Part shown: positions 1 to 8,913 of the stretch, in pieces
Layout of the letters: every line of letters begins with the position of its first letter
How positions within the stretch are numbered: position 1 is the first letter of the stretch
Origin: Pseudomonadota bacterium
GTDB taxonomy: Bacteria > Pseudomonadota > Gammaproteobacteria > Acidiferrobacterales > Acidiferrobacteraceae
Reading direction: 5' to 3'
DNA length: 42,872 nucleotides
Assembly (NCBI GenBank): GCA_021777535.1
Contig: JAJYDN010000018.1
Span: forward strand, 1-42,872
Program-made: the position numbers and the translations under genes
Notes under the pieces: generated by a model
What the model was told of the DNA's origin: nothing
Database searches by the model: none
What the model saw: the letters and a program-made list of their open reading frames with translations, nothing else

Positions 1-206
1 AGCATGGCACGCTCGGCCACGGTTTGGCGGTCCAACCAGTACCAGCGATTGATCCAGGACTCGATGGCGTCGGCCTCGCGCGCGCAGGCCAGCGCCTCGT
101 CCGAGCTGGCGTCGAGGGCGACCAGGAGGCGTGCCGACCAGCGCAGCGCCAGGCAGGCCAGGATCTGGAGCTGCAGGGGATAGCCATACAGGCCCGCCGG
201 GCGGTC
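1..206 (-). CDS. possible internal fragment of an unrecognised reverse-strand gene
   Basis: The reverse strand reads as an uninterrupted, protein-like frame that continues off the left edge. It contains segments such as [18 protein letters not shown] and [18 protein letters not shown]. The plus-strand frame that should encode the upstream part of IstA does not look like IstA here, and recognisable IstA starts only near 207. The simplest reading is that the insertion element was cut and joined to an unrelated reverse-strand gene. The same reverse frame stays open as far as about 358, so openness alone proves little. I do not recognise the family, and the junction is placed only to within about 15 bases. 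Confidence 0.33.
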
Positions 207-344
207 GATCTCGGGAGCTTTACGCGCAAGAGCGTGCTCTCGATCCTGCAAAAAGGCCTCGACCGCACGGGGGCTGCCGACAGTCCGGAGGAGACCGGTA
301 TCCCGGCGCACGCCAACATCCGTGGCCCCGGCTACTACCACTGA
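207..344 (+). pseudogene. istA: IstA transposase, C-terminal remnant (IS21 family)
   Basis: The final 45 residues read [18 protein letters not shown], then an acidic linker, then [11 protein letters not shown] and a stop. The ending H-x-N-[IV]-R-G-x-x-Y-Y is the usual C-terminus of IS21-type IstA proteins. The DDE catalytic core should lie several hundred residues upstream and is absent, because the sequence to the left of about 207 does not continue as IstA in any plus frame. The 26-base gap to istB and the ribosome binding site between them match normal istA-istB organisation. This is a non-functional tail. Confidence 0.72.
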
Positions 345-370
345 TTCCCACAACACCCAAGGAGAACACC

Positions 371-1108
371 ATGCTCATGCAACAGACCCTGACGGCCTTG
401 CGCCACCTAAAGCTTACCGGCATGGCCCAGGCCCTGGAGGAACAGGCCACCCAGGTGGCCTGCGCGGAGCTTTCGTTTGAAGAGCGATCGGCCCTTCTTC
501 TCGATCGCGAGATGGCAAGCCGCGACACCCGCCGGCTTACGCGGCTTTTGCAGCTTGCGCGCCTGAGGCACCCGGCCTGTCTCGAGGATCTCGACTATCG
601 CCCAAGCCGGGGGCTTGCCCGCGCCCAGGCCGCAGGCCTTGCCAGTGGCGACTGGATCCGTCACGGACAGTCGGTGATCGCCACGGGCCCCACCGGAACC
701 GGCAAGACCTGGCTCGCCTGTGCCCTGGGCCACCAGGCCTGCCGATTGGGGATGACCGTCCGTTATCTGCGCGTCCCCCGGTTCTTCGAGGAGTTGCGCA
801 TAAGTCACGGTGACGGAAGCTTCACGAGGCGTCTCTCTCAGATTGCCAAAATCGATTTACTCATATTGGATGATTTCGCGCTATCTCCCATCGCGCCCGC
901 CAGCCGTCACGATCTCCTGGAGCTTCTCGATGACCGCATCGGCCACCGCGGCACGTTGATCACAAGCCAATTACCCATCGCCCACTGGCACGAGCATCTG
1001 GGGGACCCCACGGTGACGGACGCCATCCTGGACAGGCTCGTGCACGGGGCCCACAAGATCGCCCTGACCGGGGAGTCATTGCGCAGGACTCGTGCCCCCT
1101 CGGCTTGA
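371..1108 (+). CDS. istB: IstB-like ATP-binding helper of IS21 transposition
   Basis: IstB is the AAA+ ATPase that works with the IstA transposase, binding DNA and selecting and activating the target. The protein has 245 residues, normal for the family. An N-terminal helical region (1-95) is followed by a Walker A motif GPTGTGKT at residues 106-113 and a Walker B motif LLILDDF near residue 160. The start at 371 is preceded by AAGGAG at 359-364. An in-frame extension upstream to 131 overlaps the istA tail and is not protein-like. The gene looks intact even though its partner istA is truncated, so any activity would depend on an IstA supplied elsewhere. Confidence 0.92.
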   Translation: MLMQQTLTALRHLKLTGMAQALEEQATQVACAELSFEERSALLLDREMASRDTRRLTRLLQLARLRHPACLEDLDYRPSRGLARAQAAGLASGDWIRHGQSVIATGPTGTGKTWLACALGHQACRLGMTVRYLRVPRFFEELRISHGDGSFTRRLSQIAKIDLLILDDFALSPIAPASRHDLLELLDDRIGHRGTLITSQLPIAHWHEHLGDPTVTDAILDRLVHGAHKIALTGESLRRTRAPSA

Positions 1109-1110
1109 CG

Positions 1111-1210
1111 GATCGTGAACACCTGGAGTAGATAGGAAGCGACCGGCCGCGAACGCGGGCACACCCCGTTCACGATCAGCGTTTTGGGTGTTCACGATCA
1201 GCGAAATACG
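1111..1210 (+). repeat. right-end terminal repeats of the IS21-type element
   Basis: The motif GTTCACGATCAGCG occurs directly at 1168-1181 and again at 1190-1203. The inverted core GATCGTGAAC lies at 1111-1120, just after istB. Multiple internal copies of the terminal sequence are characteristic of IS21-family ends, where they act as transposase binding sites. The element boundary is placed near 1210, where the neighbouring transposase reading frame begins. Confidence 0.65.
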
Positions 1211-1314
1211 CAGACTGCAGCCATGGGGTCCCACTCGACGTGGATACGGCCCCCGAAGGTGTCCACCGCAACCGGTTTTTGGGCCTTCAGGGCCTTGCGT
1301 TTTGCTTCACCCAT
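1211..1314 (-). pseudogene. N-terminal stub of an IS4-like transposase, cut by the IS21-type element
   Basis: On the minus strand a good Shine-Dalgarno (GGAGG) precedes an ATG at 1314. The product begins MGEAKRKALKAQ and continues DTFGGRIHVEWDPMAAV. The stretch GRIHVEWDP is like the start of a group of IS4-type transposases. The frame then runs into the IS21 terminal repeat, which supplies four foreign codons and a TGA. Only about 34 native residues remain and the catalytic core is lost. Family placement rests on a short segment, so the stub could come from another transposase family. Confidence 0.5.
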
Positions 1315-1546
1315 GGGGGTGAGTCCTCCGGGGTCATCACAACCGCCGAAAATCGGCGCCCGGCTTGGCTTTGTCTGGTTAGGGGGCGAAGTCAACTGCG
1401 GTTTTTAGGATAACGCCTCAAGATCTGCTGCCCAAAGACCCCGGAAGGACTTGCCACACGGCTTGGGCGCGCGGGACAATTTCGCAAAGACCGGCACGCG
1501 CCCAGATTTTTCGGCGATCGTCCCCCTTGACCGGTCCGGAGACATC

Positions 1547-2125
1547 ATGAGCGAGTCCGGGATCCATACACATGCACCCCATGAAGAAGCAGTCCAGGAA
1601 CTTGCGGGGGGACACCATAGACATCACAGCTTAAGCCAGTGGGTGGCCATCTTTACCGCCCTCCTCGCGGCAGTCGGCGCCATCGTGGGATACCAGGGCA
1701 CGCGCCTCATGGATGAAGTGCTGCTGCACAAAAACGAGGCGGTCCTGCAGAAGACCCAGGCCACGGACCAGTGGAACTACTATCAGGCCGTGAGCACGAA
1801 GGCCCATATCATGGAGCTCGCCGTAGCACTCATGCCCGCGAAGGCATCCCTGTTCCAGAAAAAGCTCGGCAAATACCTGATTCAGAAGAAAGAGATCCGG
1901 GCCCGCGCAGACGCCCTCGAAGCCGCCTCGATAAAAGAGAATGCCGAATCGGCGCGGCTTGACCGGCCGCGCAACGCGATGGCCGTGAGTCTGATCTTCC
2001 TGCAGATTGCCATTTCGCTCGCCTCCATCACGGTCCTCACCGACCGCCGGTGGCTTTTCGTGGTAGCCGGCGTGGCGGCAGCCTTCGGTGTCGGAATCTG
2101 GGGTTACGCGCTCTGGCTTATCTGA
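1547..2125 (+). CDS. DUF4337 domain membrane protein
   Basis: The 192-residue protein resembles DUF4337 proteins, whose function is unknown. A His-rich N-terminus (HTHAPHEE, GGHHRHHS) is followed by a membrane segment at about 33-52. A charged helical region of about 85 residues follows, probably on one side of the inner membrane. Two more membrane segments lie at about 141-162 and 166-190. The start at 1547 follows GGAG at about 1538. An in-frame ATG at 1451 gives an unlikely N-terminal extension. The gene stands alone between insertion-sequence debris and a small exported protein. The histidines could bind metal, but this is inference. Confidence 0.72.
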   Translation: MSESGIHTHAPHEEAVQELAGGHHRHHSLSQWVAIFTALLAAVGAIVGYQGTRLMDEVLLHKNEAVLQKTQATDQWNYYQAVSTKAHIMELAVALMPAKASLFQKKLGKYLIQKKEIRARADALEAASIKENAESARLDRPRNAMAVSLIFLQIAISLASITVLTDRRWLFVVAGVAAAFGVGIWGYALWLI

Positions 2126-2441
2126 AGGCCTTGAACCAGGCCGTGAAAGGAAACCTGTGGCCCCGGGAACGGGCGGTGTGCCTGAACCCTGCGCCATGCC
2201 CCGCGCGCCACCGATCGGCGCCAAAAATATCCCCGACAATACAAGCGCATAAGAATGTGCTAACATTACTATCATAGCGTCCGGAACAAACCTCCGCGAC
2301 GCTTGTCTCTGGGGTGGCGTGCCGCGGAAACCCGCGCACCAAGGAATCCAGGCCCGCATGGGGTCGCACAACGACCGATGGGCCATCAAAACGAGGATCC
2401 ACGCCGCGTTCGTCTGGCAGCCAAATAAGGAGAGACCGACC
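2126..2441. other. intergenic region upstream of the small exported protein
   Basis: No convincing gene lies here. Around 2221-2280 there is a locally A+T-rich stretch (taacattactatcat) in an otherwise G+C-rich setting, a plausible place for the promoter of the gene at 2442. I cannot assign -35 and -10 boxes with confidence. Confidence 0.4.
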
Positions 2442-2720
2442 ATGACCCACCGACCCAATCCTGTGCTTCAGATACTAAGACCGTTGCGCCTGCGGACTTT
2501 GGCCGTTGCGGCCGTAATCGCCGCGCTCTCCCTCATCGCTATCCGCAGCGATGGCAACACGCCCCGGCCCGCGCCAACCGCCGCCGGCACTCCCATAGTC
2601 GGCCTTGCGCAGGCGAATCTGGAAGACACGGGGCTTTTGCCAGTGCAGCCGGCGGCCCATGCCACACCGCGCGGCGACGTCTATATGAACACGCTTGATT
2701 TTCCCAGACTCACCACTTAA
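2442..2720 (+). CDS. small predicted membrane-anchored or exported protein, unknown function
   Basis: The product has 92 residues. A basic N-terminus (RPLRLRT) precedes a hydrophobic segment at about 18-34 (TLAVAAVIAALSLIAI), so it is either a signal anchor or an uncleaved export signal. The remainder is Pro/Ala/Thr-rich and of low complexity, ending DVYMNTLDFPRLTT. AAGGAG at 2427-2432 gives a strong ribosome binding site for the ATG at 2442. No family is recognised. It lies 59 nt upstream of tRNA-Glu on the same strand. Confidence 0.5.
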   Translation: MTHRPNPVLQILRPLRLRTLAVAAVIAALSLIAIRSDGNTPRPAPTAAGTPIVGLAQANLEDTGLLPVQPAAHATPRGDVYMNTLDFPRLTT

Positions 2721-2779
2721 AGTACCGAGCCTTCGCGGCCGTGTGCCCGTGCAGGCGCCGCGGCCGTTATCCAAGCGCA

Positions 2780-2855
2780 GTCCCCATCGTCTAGAGGCCT
2801 AGGACATCGCCCTTTCACGGCGGTAACAGGGGTTCGAATCCCCTTGGGGACGCCA
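2780..2855 (+). tRNA. gltT: tRNA-Glu (anticodon TTC)
   Basis: The 76-nt gene is nearly identical to E. coli tRNA-Glu. The acceptor stem GTCCCC pairs with GGGGAC at 2846-2851, the anticodon loop reads CTTTCAC, the T-arm contains GGTTCGAATCC, and CCA is encoded at 2853-2855. It decodes GAA and GAG. tRNA genes are common integration sites, and the sequence just downstream is gene-poor, but I found no second copy of the tRNA 3' end and no integrase. Confidence 0.97.
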
Positions 2856-3917
2856 CCTTGCTTCCCGGTCCATTGCCTCGCTATGCGGCCCGGAACTGCG
2901 CCACAAGACCTCCGTGATGCAGTCCAGGGGCGGGGCGGCCGGACATTCCCTCTCTCCCGCCACGCGAGCTCCTCTGCCAGGAAGCCCGGGCGCCATTCCA
3001 AAGCCTCCATCTTCCGCAGCACCGGCGCAGGATCCTCCTGCCAGGCGCCGAGCATCCACTATCTTGGTGATGCGGGCTCGGCCTCCCTGATGTCGATGCG
3101 TAGGTTTTGCGCAGGAGGCCGGCCGGCGTGCTTCGCGGTACTTGACGGCTTGCCGGGTGCCAGCGCCTTGATGAACCCGCGCTCAGCAGACCGGCCGTAA
3201 TCTGATCCAGCACCACCTGCGCCAGCCGGTACCGGTCGATCTTCCGGCTCGCCCGCGCCCGACGGCCCCCAGTGGAGATGCCGTTGCGCCCGTCGGCGAA
3301 CCAGGGGTGATCGTGCGGGGCCTTGAGGAGGCCTCTGGAGGATGTGCGCCGCCGTCCGGTGTCTGTTGCGGCGGGGGTTCTGTTCCGGCTGGGCGCCGAT
3401 CGCCGCGGCTTCCTCCGCAGTGATCGGCCCCCGTGGGCAGGCTCGGTGATGACCCGCGCCGCGCGCCGCCACCGCTCCATCCCGCCCTTGTAACCGGACA
3501 CTCCCTTGGTCTGGTACCGGCAATGACACTTTCCATGCGCGGACCGTCGACACGCACGTACTGCCTCTGCCGAGGCCAGCCAACCCTTATGCGGATGCGT
3601 GCCGGCGGCGCCTCTCCAGTCCCCAGGCGGCAGACCTGGCCGCCGCCTTACCTCGGCGCTGCGTCCGTCCGACCAAACAGCATAGTGCTCTGCGTCGACG
3701 CCGTCTGCGGTCACCGGCAGAGCGGACCGAGAGACGCCGGTCTCCTCAACCATTTTGGCTTTCTGATTGCATACTTTGCTACCAGCTGTCCACCAAGGCT
3801 GGTTACACTGCGACAGGAAACCGCCAGGACATCCTGAAACTGCCCTTCACAATGCAGTTGTGATACATGCATTGTTTTGCAAGTATCATCTATGTAAATT
3901 GGTAGTGAAATGTCCGT
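2856..3917. other. 1.1-kb region after tRNA-Glu with no convincing intact gene
   Basis: A long minus-strand frame (2881-3753) is open, but its product is extremely Arg/Gly/Pro/Ser-rich and unlike a folded protein over most of its length. Short, more protein-like patches occur in different minus-strand frames: KIDRYRLAQVVLDQITAGLL in one, GFIKALAPGKPSSTAKHA and LRIDIREAEPAS in another, and LGAWQEDPAPVLRKMEALEW in a third. This pattern would fit a decayed gene with several frameshifts, or chance in high-GC DNA. I see no recognisable domain. The last 80 bases are A+T-rich and probably promoter-like for the OmpA remnant. Confidence 0.35.
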
Positions 3918-3934
3918 ACCGTGATCCTCACGGT
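3918..3934. repeat. 7-bp-stem inverted repeat before the OmpA remnant
   Basis: ACCGTGA, a 3-nt loop and TCACGGT form a perfect short hairpin or operator-like element directly before the remnant. It has no T-run, so it is unlikely to be a terminator. Confidence 0.3.
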
Positions 3935-3941
3935 GGCATCA

Positions 3942-5001
3942 ATGGGACGAAAGGCCAAACAAGGGTGTTTCTTGCATGGAAACGAAAAGAAGTCTGCGCC
4001 TTCGCGAAAAATCCGTTTCGAATACGTAGTGCCAATGCTTGGGTTATTCATGGTGGCGGTCTCCACCGCCGCGCAGGCAGCCACCCGGAGTTTCGATGCC
4101 AGATGGCATGTCACCCCGCAATATGGCTACGTCTGCCCGGCAACAGCGAGAGAACGAACAGCGGCAGCGGCTGACAGATCGATCTCGGCAAACCGATCAC
4201 CGAATACTGGAATCTGGAGCTGGGTGTCATTGACTACAGCGTGAATGCGAAGAGCGGCCCGATTGGGCCGTTCCGGCAAACCGCCTATGGAGTCAACGGG
4301 CTGCGGTTCTTCCGTCACCGGCAGAAGATTTTCTCGCCGTTCCTGTTGGTCGGCACCGGCGCCAATAACCAGAGTCCAAGCGGCATGGTTCCGGTCGGCA
4401 ATACCGGAAGCAGCACCCGTACCTACGGTACGGCTGGCGTCGGATTCCTCACTTCGCTGTGGAAATGGGGCGGCGCCATTCGTGTCGGCGTTCAGGATCT
4501 GCATACATTCGGGAATGGCAATTACAATGACGCGATTGCCAGCATCGGTTTGCAGATTCCGCTGGGTTCGGCCGGGGGCTCCTGCCGCATCGGCTCCGGT
4601 TGCCGCCCCCGCAGAAGTAGCGCCGCCCCCGCCGGTGGCGCCGGTTGCAGCGCCCCCCAAGAGTCAGCAAATTGCCCGGCGTGAAATTTGCCGTCAACTC
4701 CGCCCGGCTCCTGCCCGCATCCGAGGTAGCCCTCAATCACGCAGTATGGATGCTGAAAGACAATCCCAATATCGACGTGGAGGTTGCCGGGTATACCGAC
4801 AACACCGATCAGGCCGCCTGTAATCTGAAACTCTCGCAGCTCCGCGCTGAAGCCGTGATGCATTATCTGGTGACTCATGGGATCAATGCGGGCCGGCTGA
4901 CGGCCAAGGGCTACGGCCAAGCGCATCCGATCGCTTCTAACCAGACCCGTGCCGGACGTTCCCACAACCGCCGCGTCGAACTGCGCGTCACCAATCCGTA
5001 G
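3942..5001 (+). pseudogene. OmpA-family outer membrane protein, broken by frameshifts and a stop
   Basis: The pieces in order make one OmpA-like protein. First come a hydrophobic signal segment (PMLGLFMVAVSTAAQA) and a barrel start (ARWHVTPQYGYV). Next is barrel sequence including IDLGKPITEYWNLELGV and FSPFLLVGTGANN. An Ala/Pro hinge (APAEVAPPPPVAPV) leads to the peptidoglycan-binding OmpA domain (NSARLLPASE, AGYTDNTD, NLKLSQLRAEAV, NRRVELRV). The frame changes near 4133, near the G-run at 4574-4578 and near the C-run at 4653-4658. A TGA at 4172-4174 sits where Trp would fit (SGSG-stop-QIDLGK). The start is uncertain. The C-terminal domain alone (about 4660-5001) is an intact frame. It looks like a true pseudogene, although two shifts lie at homopolymers. 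Confidence 0.82.
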
Positions 5002-6443
5002 CTGTCCTGCGCGGGTTACCGGGATACGCCACCGTCGAACCAGGACGCGTCCCGGCAGTGCCCCAGCCGGGGAGCACGGCAACGACGGCCCATTGCCCGC
5101 AGCGTGACATACGGTGCCCGAGGCGCTGTGTGTCTGTGCGCACGGCGGGCTTGGGCGTCCAGGGCGCATGTCCGTGGTGTGCGCGATTACCTACTCCTCT
5201 GGATCCTGGACCGGAATGCCGCGAATAAACGATAACCGGCAGTCACCTGGGTGTGAGAATTGCCCATAGACCGCAGTGACATTTCGTTATTTCCTGGGGC
5301 CAGCACCGGCATGGCTGTCCCATCAATCCCTCCTTCCGATCCGGTAGGCGCCCGCCGGGGGCTCTGAATCTTCAAGAGCCCGGCCTTGTTCTTTCCTTGA
5401 ACTGCAAGCGAACGGCGCCCAAGGAAACGGCCACCCCTGCACCCTGGTAAGCGCAAGGACCGCATCCCGTACCTTGCAATGGGCACGTGGTGGACGCCCA
5501 CCGCGATGCGGTGCGGGCTTTCATGCCGCGACCCGGGATCGCGGTGACAAGCCCCCGGGGCGCTTGGGTAGCACATGACGCCATTGGAAAAAGCCAGGAC
5601 GCCCTTGCGCGGGTGACGAACCGGCCAGAACACGGCTACTCGTTCAAGGCGCTGCGGATCAAAGATTTTGTTTGCCGGGGACACCCGCGCGCATACACCG
5701 CCGCAGCAACTTGCGTACCCCCAGACGGGGCCGGGGACCCGCCGCCTGAGGAAATGATGCACGATTTTGCTAAACCACCCCAAGCACTTCGCGATAGGTG
5801 ATTCGTTGGCACAGATGACACCGAAACCAGCTTCGGGACCAAAGCCATACCTCCCCGCAGACAACCGGTTTGGAACAGGCACAGGAGAACCTGGCGTCCG
5901 CATTGCCCCACGCATCGGCATGACCGGGGACGGGGTCATGAATCCTGTTCAACGCGTGAGCGGCGCCGCCCGGCTTTCGGGGCGGCCCGCGATCACGACG
6001 CGAACGCGGCAGCGCATATCGGGGATAGGGCCGCATTCTACGGTCGCCGCCTCCGGGGTTGGAAGGCTCTGGTTCGGGTCGCAAGCGAGACCCGGGTGAA
6101 ACCGGTCCCGGTAAAGCAGGAAGTCGGCAGCGGATTGGCCCGGCAGTGAGCCGGTTCACATAGGCCTGAGGACACGGTTTGCCTCATGTTGTCCCGCTGG
6201 AGTGGTCTACAATGTGCCTCGCGTAAGCCGGCCTTGTCCTGACGCGGGATGAGGCCGTCCCCAGTCCCAGACAGGATGAACCGATGCCACACAGACCCAG
6301 ACAAACGCCCATCATTTCGGCCGCGGCCCCGGCGGAGACAGCCCTCCTCCGCAAACATGCCGTCGATGCCGATCGCTCTGCCCGTTTTGTATGTTTTTTT
6401 CAACGGCCCCCTGTAGGGGCCCCTGAACAGGCTGACAAATAAC
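5002..6443. other. 1.4-kb region without a recognisable gene
   Basis: No reading frame on either strand gives a protein-like product with a plausible start. The long minus frame at 5187-5939 has skewed composition and no domain I recognise. A short hairpin, GGCCCC-CTGTA-GGGGCC, lies at 6405-6421 just upstream of the efflux gene. It is preceded rather than followed by a T-run on the plus strand, so it is not a normal plus-strand terminator; it could be a leader structure for the next gene. Confidence 0.4.
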
Positions 6444-7913
6444 ATGACGCGATCCAATCCGGCCCATCCCACCACAGGCCCTGCCGGCGACTCTTCATTC
6501 CGGCTCGACTGGCCGGCAAAGATCATGCTGCTTGCCGTGCTTTCCTCGATCTTCCTTGCCGCCATGGACCAGACCGTCGTTTCGACAGCCTTGCCCACCA
6601 TCGCCCGTGACCTCCATGCCCTGAAGGATTTGCCCTGGGTCGTCACGGCGTATCTGCTGACCTCCACGGTCTGCCTGCCGGTTTACGGCAAGCTTGGTGA
6701 CCTGATCGGACGCAAACCCCTCCTGCAGGCCGCCATCCTGCTCTTTCTCGCAGGCTCCGCGCTTGCGGGCCTTTCGCAAAACATGCCCGAACTCATCATG
6801 CTGCGCGCCCTGCAGGGTATCGGCGGGGGTGGACTTCTCGTCACGGCGCTGGCGTCGATCTCGGACTTCATCCCCATCACGGAGCGCGGCCGTTACCAGG
6901 GCCTCGTCGGCGGCGCATTCGGGCTCGCGACCCTGGTCGGCCCCTTTCTTGGCGGCTTCATCGTCGAGCACTTGAGCTGGCGCTGGATCTTCTACATCAA
7001 CATACCGGTCGGCGCGGCCGCCTTTGTCGTCGTGACTGCGGCGTTTCCACGTCCCGCGCGGGAGCCCGGCATCGCGGTGGACGTACCAGGCATGGTGCTG
7101 CTTACCACGAGCCTCAGCCTGCTCGTGCTCTTTGCGAGCCTCTCCGGACCGGTATTGCCCTGGCGCTCGCCGCTACCCTGGATCCTGCTCGGCACGGCGC
7201 TTGCGCTGCTCGTGGCTTTCTTTGCCGTCGAACGGCGGCATCCGGAACCCGTCTTGCCGCTTGCCTTTTTCCGCTTCCGGACATTTGCCTTCAGTGCCGC
7301 CATCGCCTTCTTTGTCGGCGGCGCCATGCTCGGATCCGTAAGCTTCCTGCCGCTCTACCTGCAGGCCGTCCGCGGACTGACGCCCACGCGGTCGGGACTC
7401 GAGCTCCTCTTTCTGCTGGTCGGCATGCTCGCCATGTCGATCCTGAGCGGCCGCCTGATAAGCCGCAGGCAGCGCTACCGCCTATTCCCCATCGCGGGCG
7501 CCTTGCTCATCACGGCCGCCCTCTTTCAGTTTTCCCGCCTGACGGCCACCATGCCCCTGTGGCACCTGGACGCCACCCTCATCGTCCTCGGTGTCGGTCT
7601 GGGCATGACCATGCAGGTACTGGTCTTGTCGGCGCAAATTACCGTCGCCCACCGTCACCTCGGGGTCGCCACGTCCACCATATCCCTGTTCCGTTCCATG
7701 GGCGGCACCTTGGGGGTTGCCACTTTTGGCGGCATATTGGCGACATTCCTCCGGGGGGTCCCCCGGACCGATCCTGCCGCCGCTCCGGCCCTCATCGTCC
7801 AAGGACTGCGCACCGACTTCGCCATCGCCACAGTCTTTGGGATCGTAGCCTTCGCCGGCACGTGGTTTCTCGAGGAAATGCACATCCTGGTCGAACGGCG
7901 CAAGGCGCTCTAG
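6444..7913 (+). CDS. DHA2-family (EmrB/QacA-type) MFS drug efflux transporter
   Basis: This 489-residue protein fits the 14-helix DHA2 proton-drug antiporters. After a hydrophilic 25-residue start come the helix-1 motif MDQTVVSTALP (residues 41-51), motif A GKLGDLIGRK (82-91) in the loop between helices 2 and 3, and an antiporter motif C-like stretch GGAFGLATLVGPFLGG near residues 155-170. WRWIFYINIPVG, typical of this family, follows. The protein should sit in the inner membrane and export amphipathic or toxic compounds. No EmrA-like adaptor or adjacent regulator is present, so substrate and regulation are unknown. The ribosome binding site is weak. Confidence 0.93.
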   Translation: MTRSNPAHPTTGPAGDSSFRLDWPAKIMLLAVLSSIFLAAMDQTVVSTALPTIARDLHALKDLPWVVTAYLLTSTVCLPVYGKLGDLIGRKPLLQAAILLFLAGSALAGLSQNMPELIMLRALQGIGGGGLLVTALASISDFIPITERGRYQGLVGGAFGLATLVGPFLGGFIVEHLSWRWIFYINIPVGAAAFVVVTAAFPRPAREPGIAVDVPGMVLLTTSLSLLVLFASLSGPVLPWRSPLPWILLGTALALLVAFFAVERRHPEPVLPLAFFRFRTFAFSAAIAFFVGGAMLGSVSFLPLYLQAVRGLTPTRSGLELLFLLVGMLAMSILSGRLISRRQRYRLFPIAGALLITAALFQFSRLTATMPLWHLDATLIVLGVGLGMTMQVLVLSAQITVAHRHLGVATSTISLFRSMGGTLGVATFGGILATFLRGVPRTDPAAAPALIVQGLRTDFAIATVFGIVAFAGTWFLEEMHILVERRKAL

Positions 7914-8250
7914 AAAGGCTGCTTGTGACCGCCCCGCGCCCAACCTTCCCGGTTGCCGCGCGGGCTTCCCCTCTCGACACTCCCTGCATGGGGGCACGGC
8001 ACCTCATCTGCAGTCAACGTCCACATCCCCATACGCTCGTGTACCGGTAGACGTTCATTCCCGAAAAGACTTTCCGGAAGACTTGCCGAACAGATCCCAT
8101 GGAGTCCGCTTCCGCCGTCCATCTCTATTACCTTTCCATCATGATACAAATGGCCGGTTGCCCATGGTAATCGGTCAGACCGCAACCAGGAGACAACCGG
8201 CCAGGAAGGCCACCCGCAGGCGGTTGCCAGCGTGGACCCGATGCCATTCC
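7914..8250. other. convergent intergenic region
   Basis: This lies between the MFS gene (plus) and the outer-membrane protein gene (minus). No gene is credible on either strand, and I see no clear stem with T-run to serve either neighbour. Confidence 0.4.
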
Positions 8251-8853
8251 TTAGAAAGAGTAGGATCCGCCCAGAATGAACGAGCCGACGGAGCCGGACG
8301 ACAGTCCGTTGACGCTGCTTATGCCAGTCCAGCGATACTCGGCATGTACGCCGATATGGCGTGTCACCTTATAATTGGCACCAAATCCGAATAGCCCGTT
8401 CGCGCCAGACGCGGACGCCGAACCATAAAAGCCATTCCCGCTCAAGGTGTAGTTCAAGCTGGTGAACGCCAGGCCGGCGCGGGCATACACGCCCAGGCGC
8501 GGCATGACCGGATAAGCAAATACCGCCGAAACCGCGATGTCGTGACCAGACAATGTGCCGGTATAGCCGGTTCCCCCGAGGCCATTCTCATTCATCGAGC
8601 CGAAATGGTCATAGCCGACTTCGACTGCGGTATGGAAACGCCAGAGATGGACAGGCAGGCGATAGCCGCCGTATATGCCAAACCCCGTGGCGCTGCCGAA
8701 TCCCGAAACGCCGGACGTGAATTCCACGTTGGCGCCACCGTACCAGGGAGAGGACGTCATGGCGGCAGAGGACGTGGCAGCGCCGGCAAATGGCAGCGCC
8801 ATCATGATGGCGACGGAAAGGCATTTTCGGACGTTCTTATTGCGCAACATCAT
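8251..8853 (-). CDS. small outer-membrane beta-barrel protein
   Basis: The product has 200 residues. A signal peptide (basic start, then LSVAIMMALPFAGAATSSA) precedes an alternating, Gly/Tyr/aromatic-rich sequence typical of eight-stranded OmpA/OmpX-like barrels. It includes GFGIYGGYRLPVHLWRF, AVFAYPVMPRLGVYARAG, GFGANYKVTRHIGVHAEYRW and the terminal GGSYSF. The C-terminal Phe is the usual Bam-recognised ending of outer-membrane barrels. AAGGAG precedes the start with good spacing. It is probably monocistronic from the promoter at 8914-8942. The specific function is unknown. Confidence 0.85.
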   Translation of the reverse strand: MMLRNKNVRKCLSVAIMMALPFAGAATSSAAMTSSPWYGGANVEFTSGVSGFGSATGFGIYGGYRLPVHLWRFHTAVEVGYDHFGSMNENGLGGTGYTGTLSGHDIAVSAVFAYPVMPRLGVYARAGLAFTSLNYTLSGNGFYGSASASGANGLFGFGANYKVTRHIGVHAEYRWTGISSVNGLSSGSVGSFILGGSYSF

Positions 8854-8913
8854 TTTAGGGACTCCTTAATTGTTCGGTAACGACCAGCATGCTGGTGCGC
8901 ATGCCGCATCGCA

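Larger units (their letters stand above)
207..1210 (+). mobile_element. 5'-truncated IS21-family insertion sequence
   Basis: The element holds the last part of istA, a complete istB and a right end with repeated terminal motifs. This is the IS21 two-gene order, transposase then ATPase helper. The left end and most of istA are missing, so the element should not be able to move by itself. Its right end falls inside another transposase gene whose fragment begins at 1211, so IS21 inserted into an older insertion sequence. The left limit is inferred from where IstA similarity begins. Confidence 0.7.

Noticed and set aside
2881-3753. 290-codon open frame on the minus strand
   Set aside because: Composition is dominated by Arg, Gly, Pro and Ser, with no domain or good start; better-looking patches lie in other frames, so it is not reported as an intact gene.
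4172-4174. TGA read as tryptophan in the OmpA-like gene
   Set aside because: A recoded TGA would need support from other genes; the same gene also has frameshifts, so decay explains it better.
5187-5939. 250-codon open frame on the minus strand
   Set aside because: Low-information sequence without a ribosome binding site or family; such frames are common by chance at this GC content.
6405-6421. GC-rich hairpin before the MFS gene as a terminator
   Set aside because: The T-run lies upstream of the stem on the plus strand, so it does not fit an intrinsic terminator.
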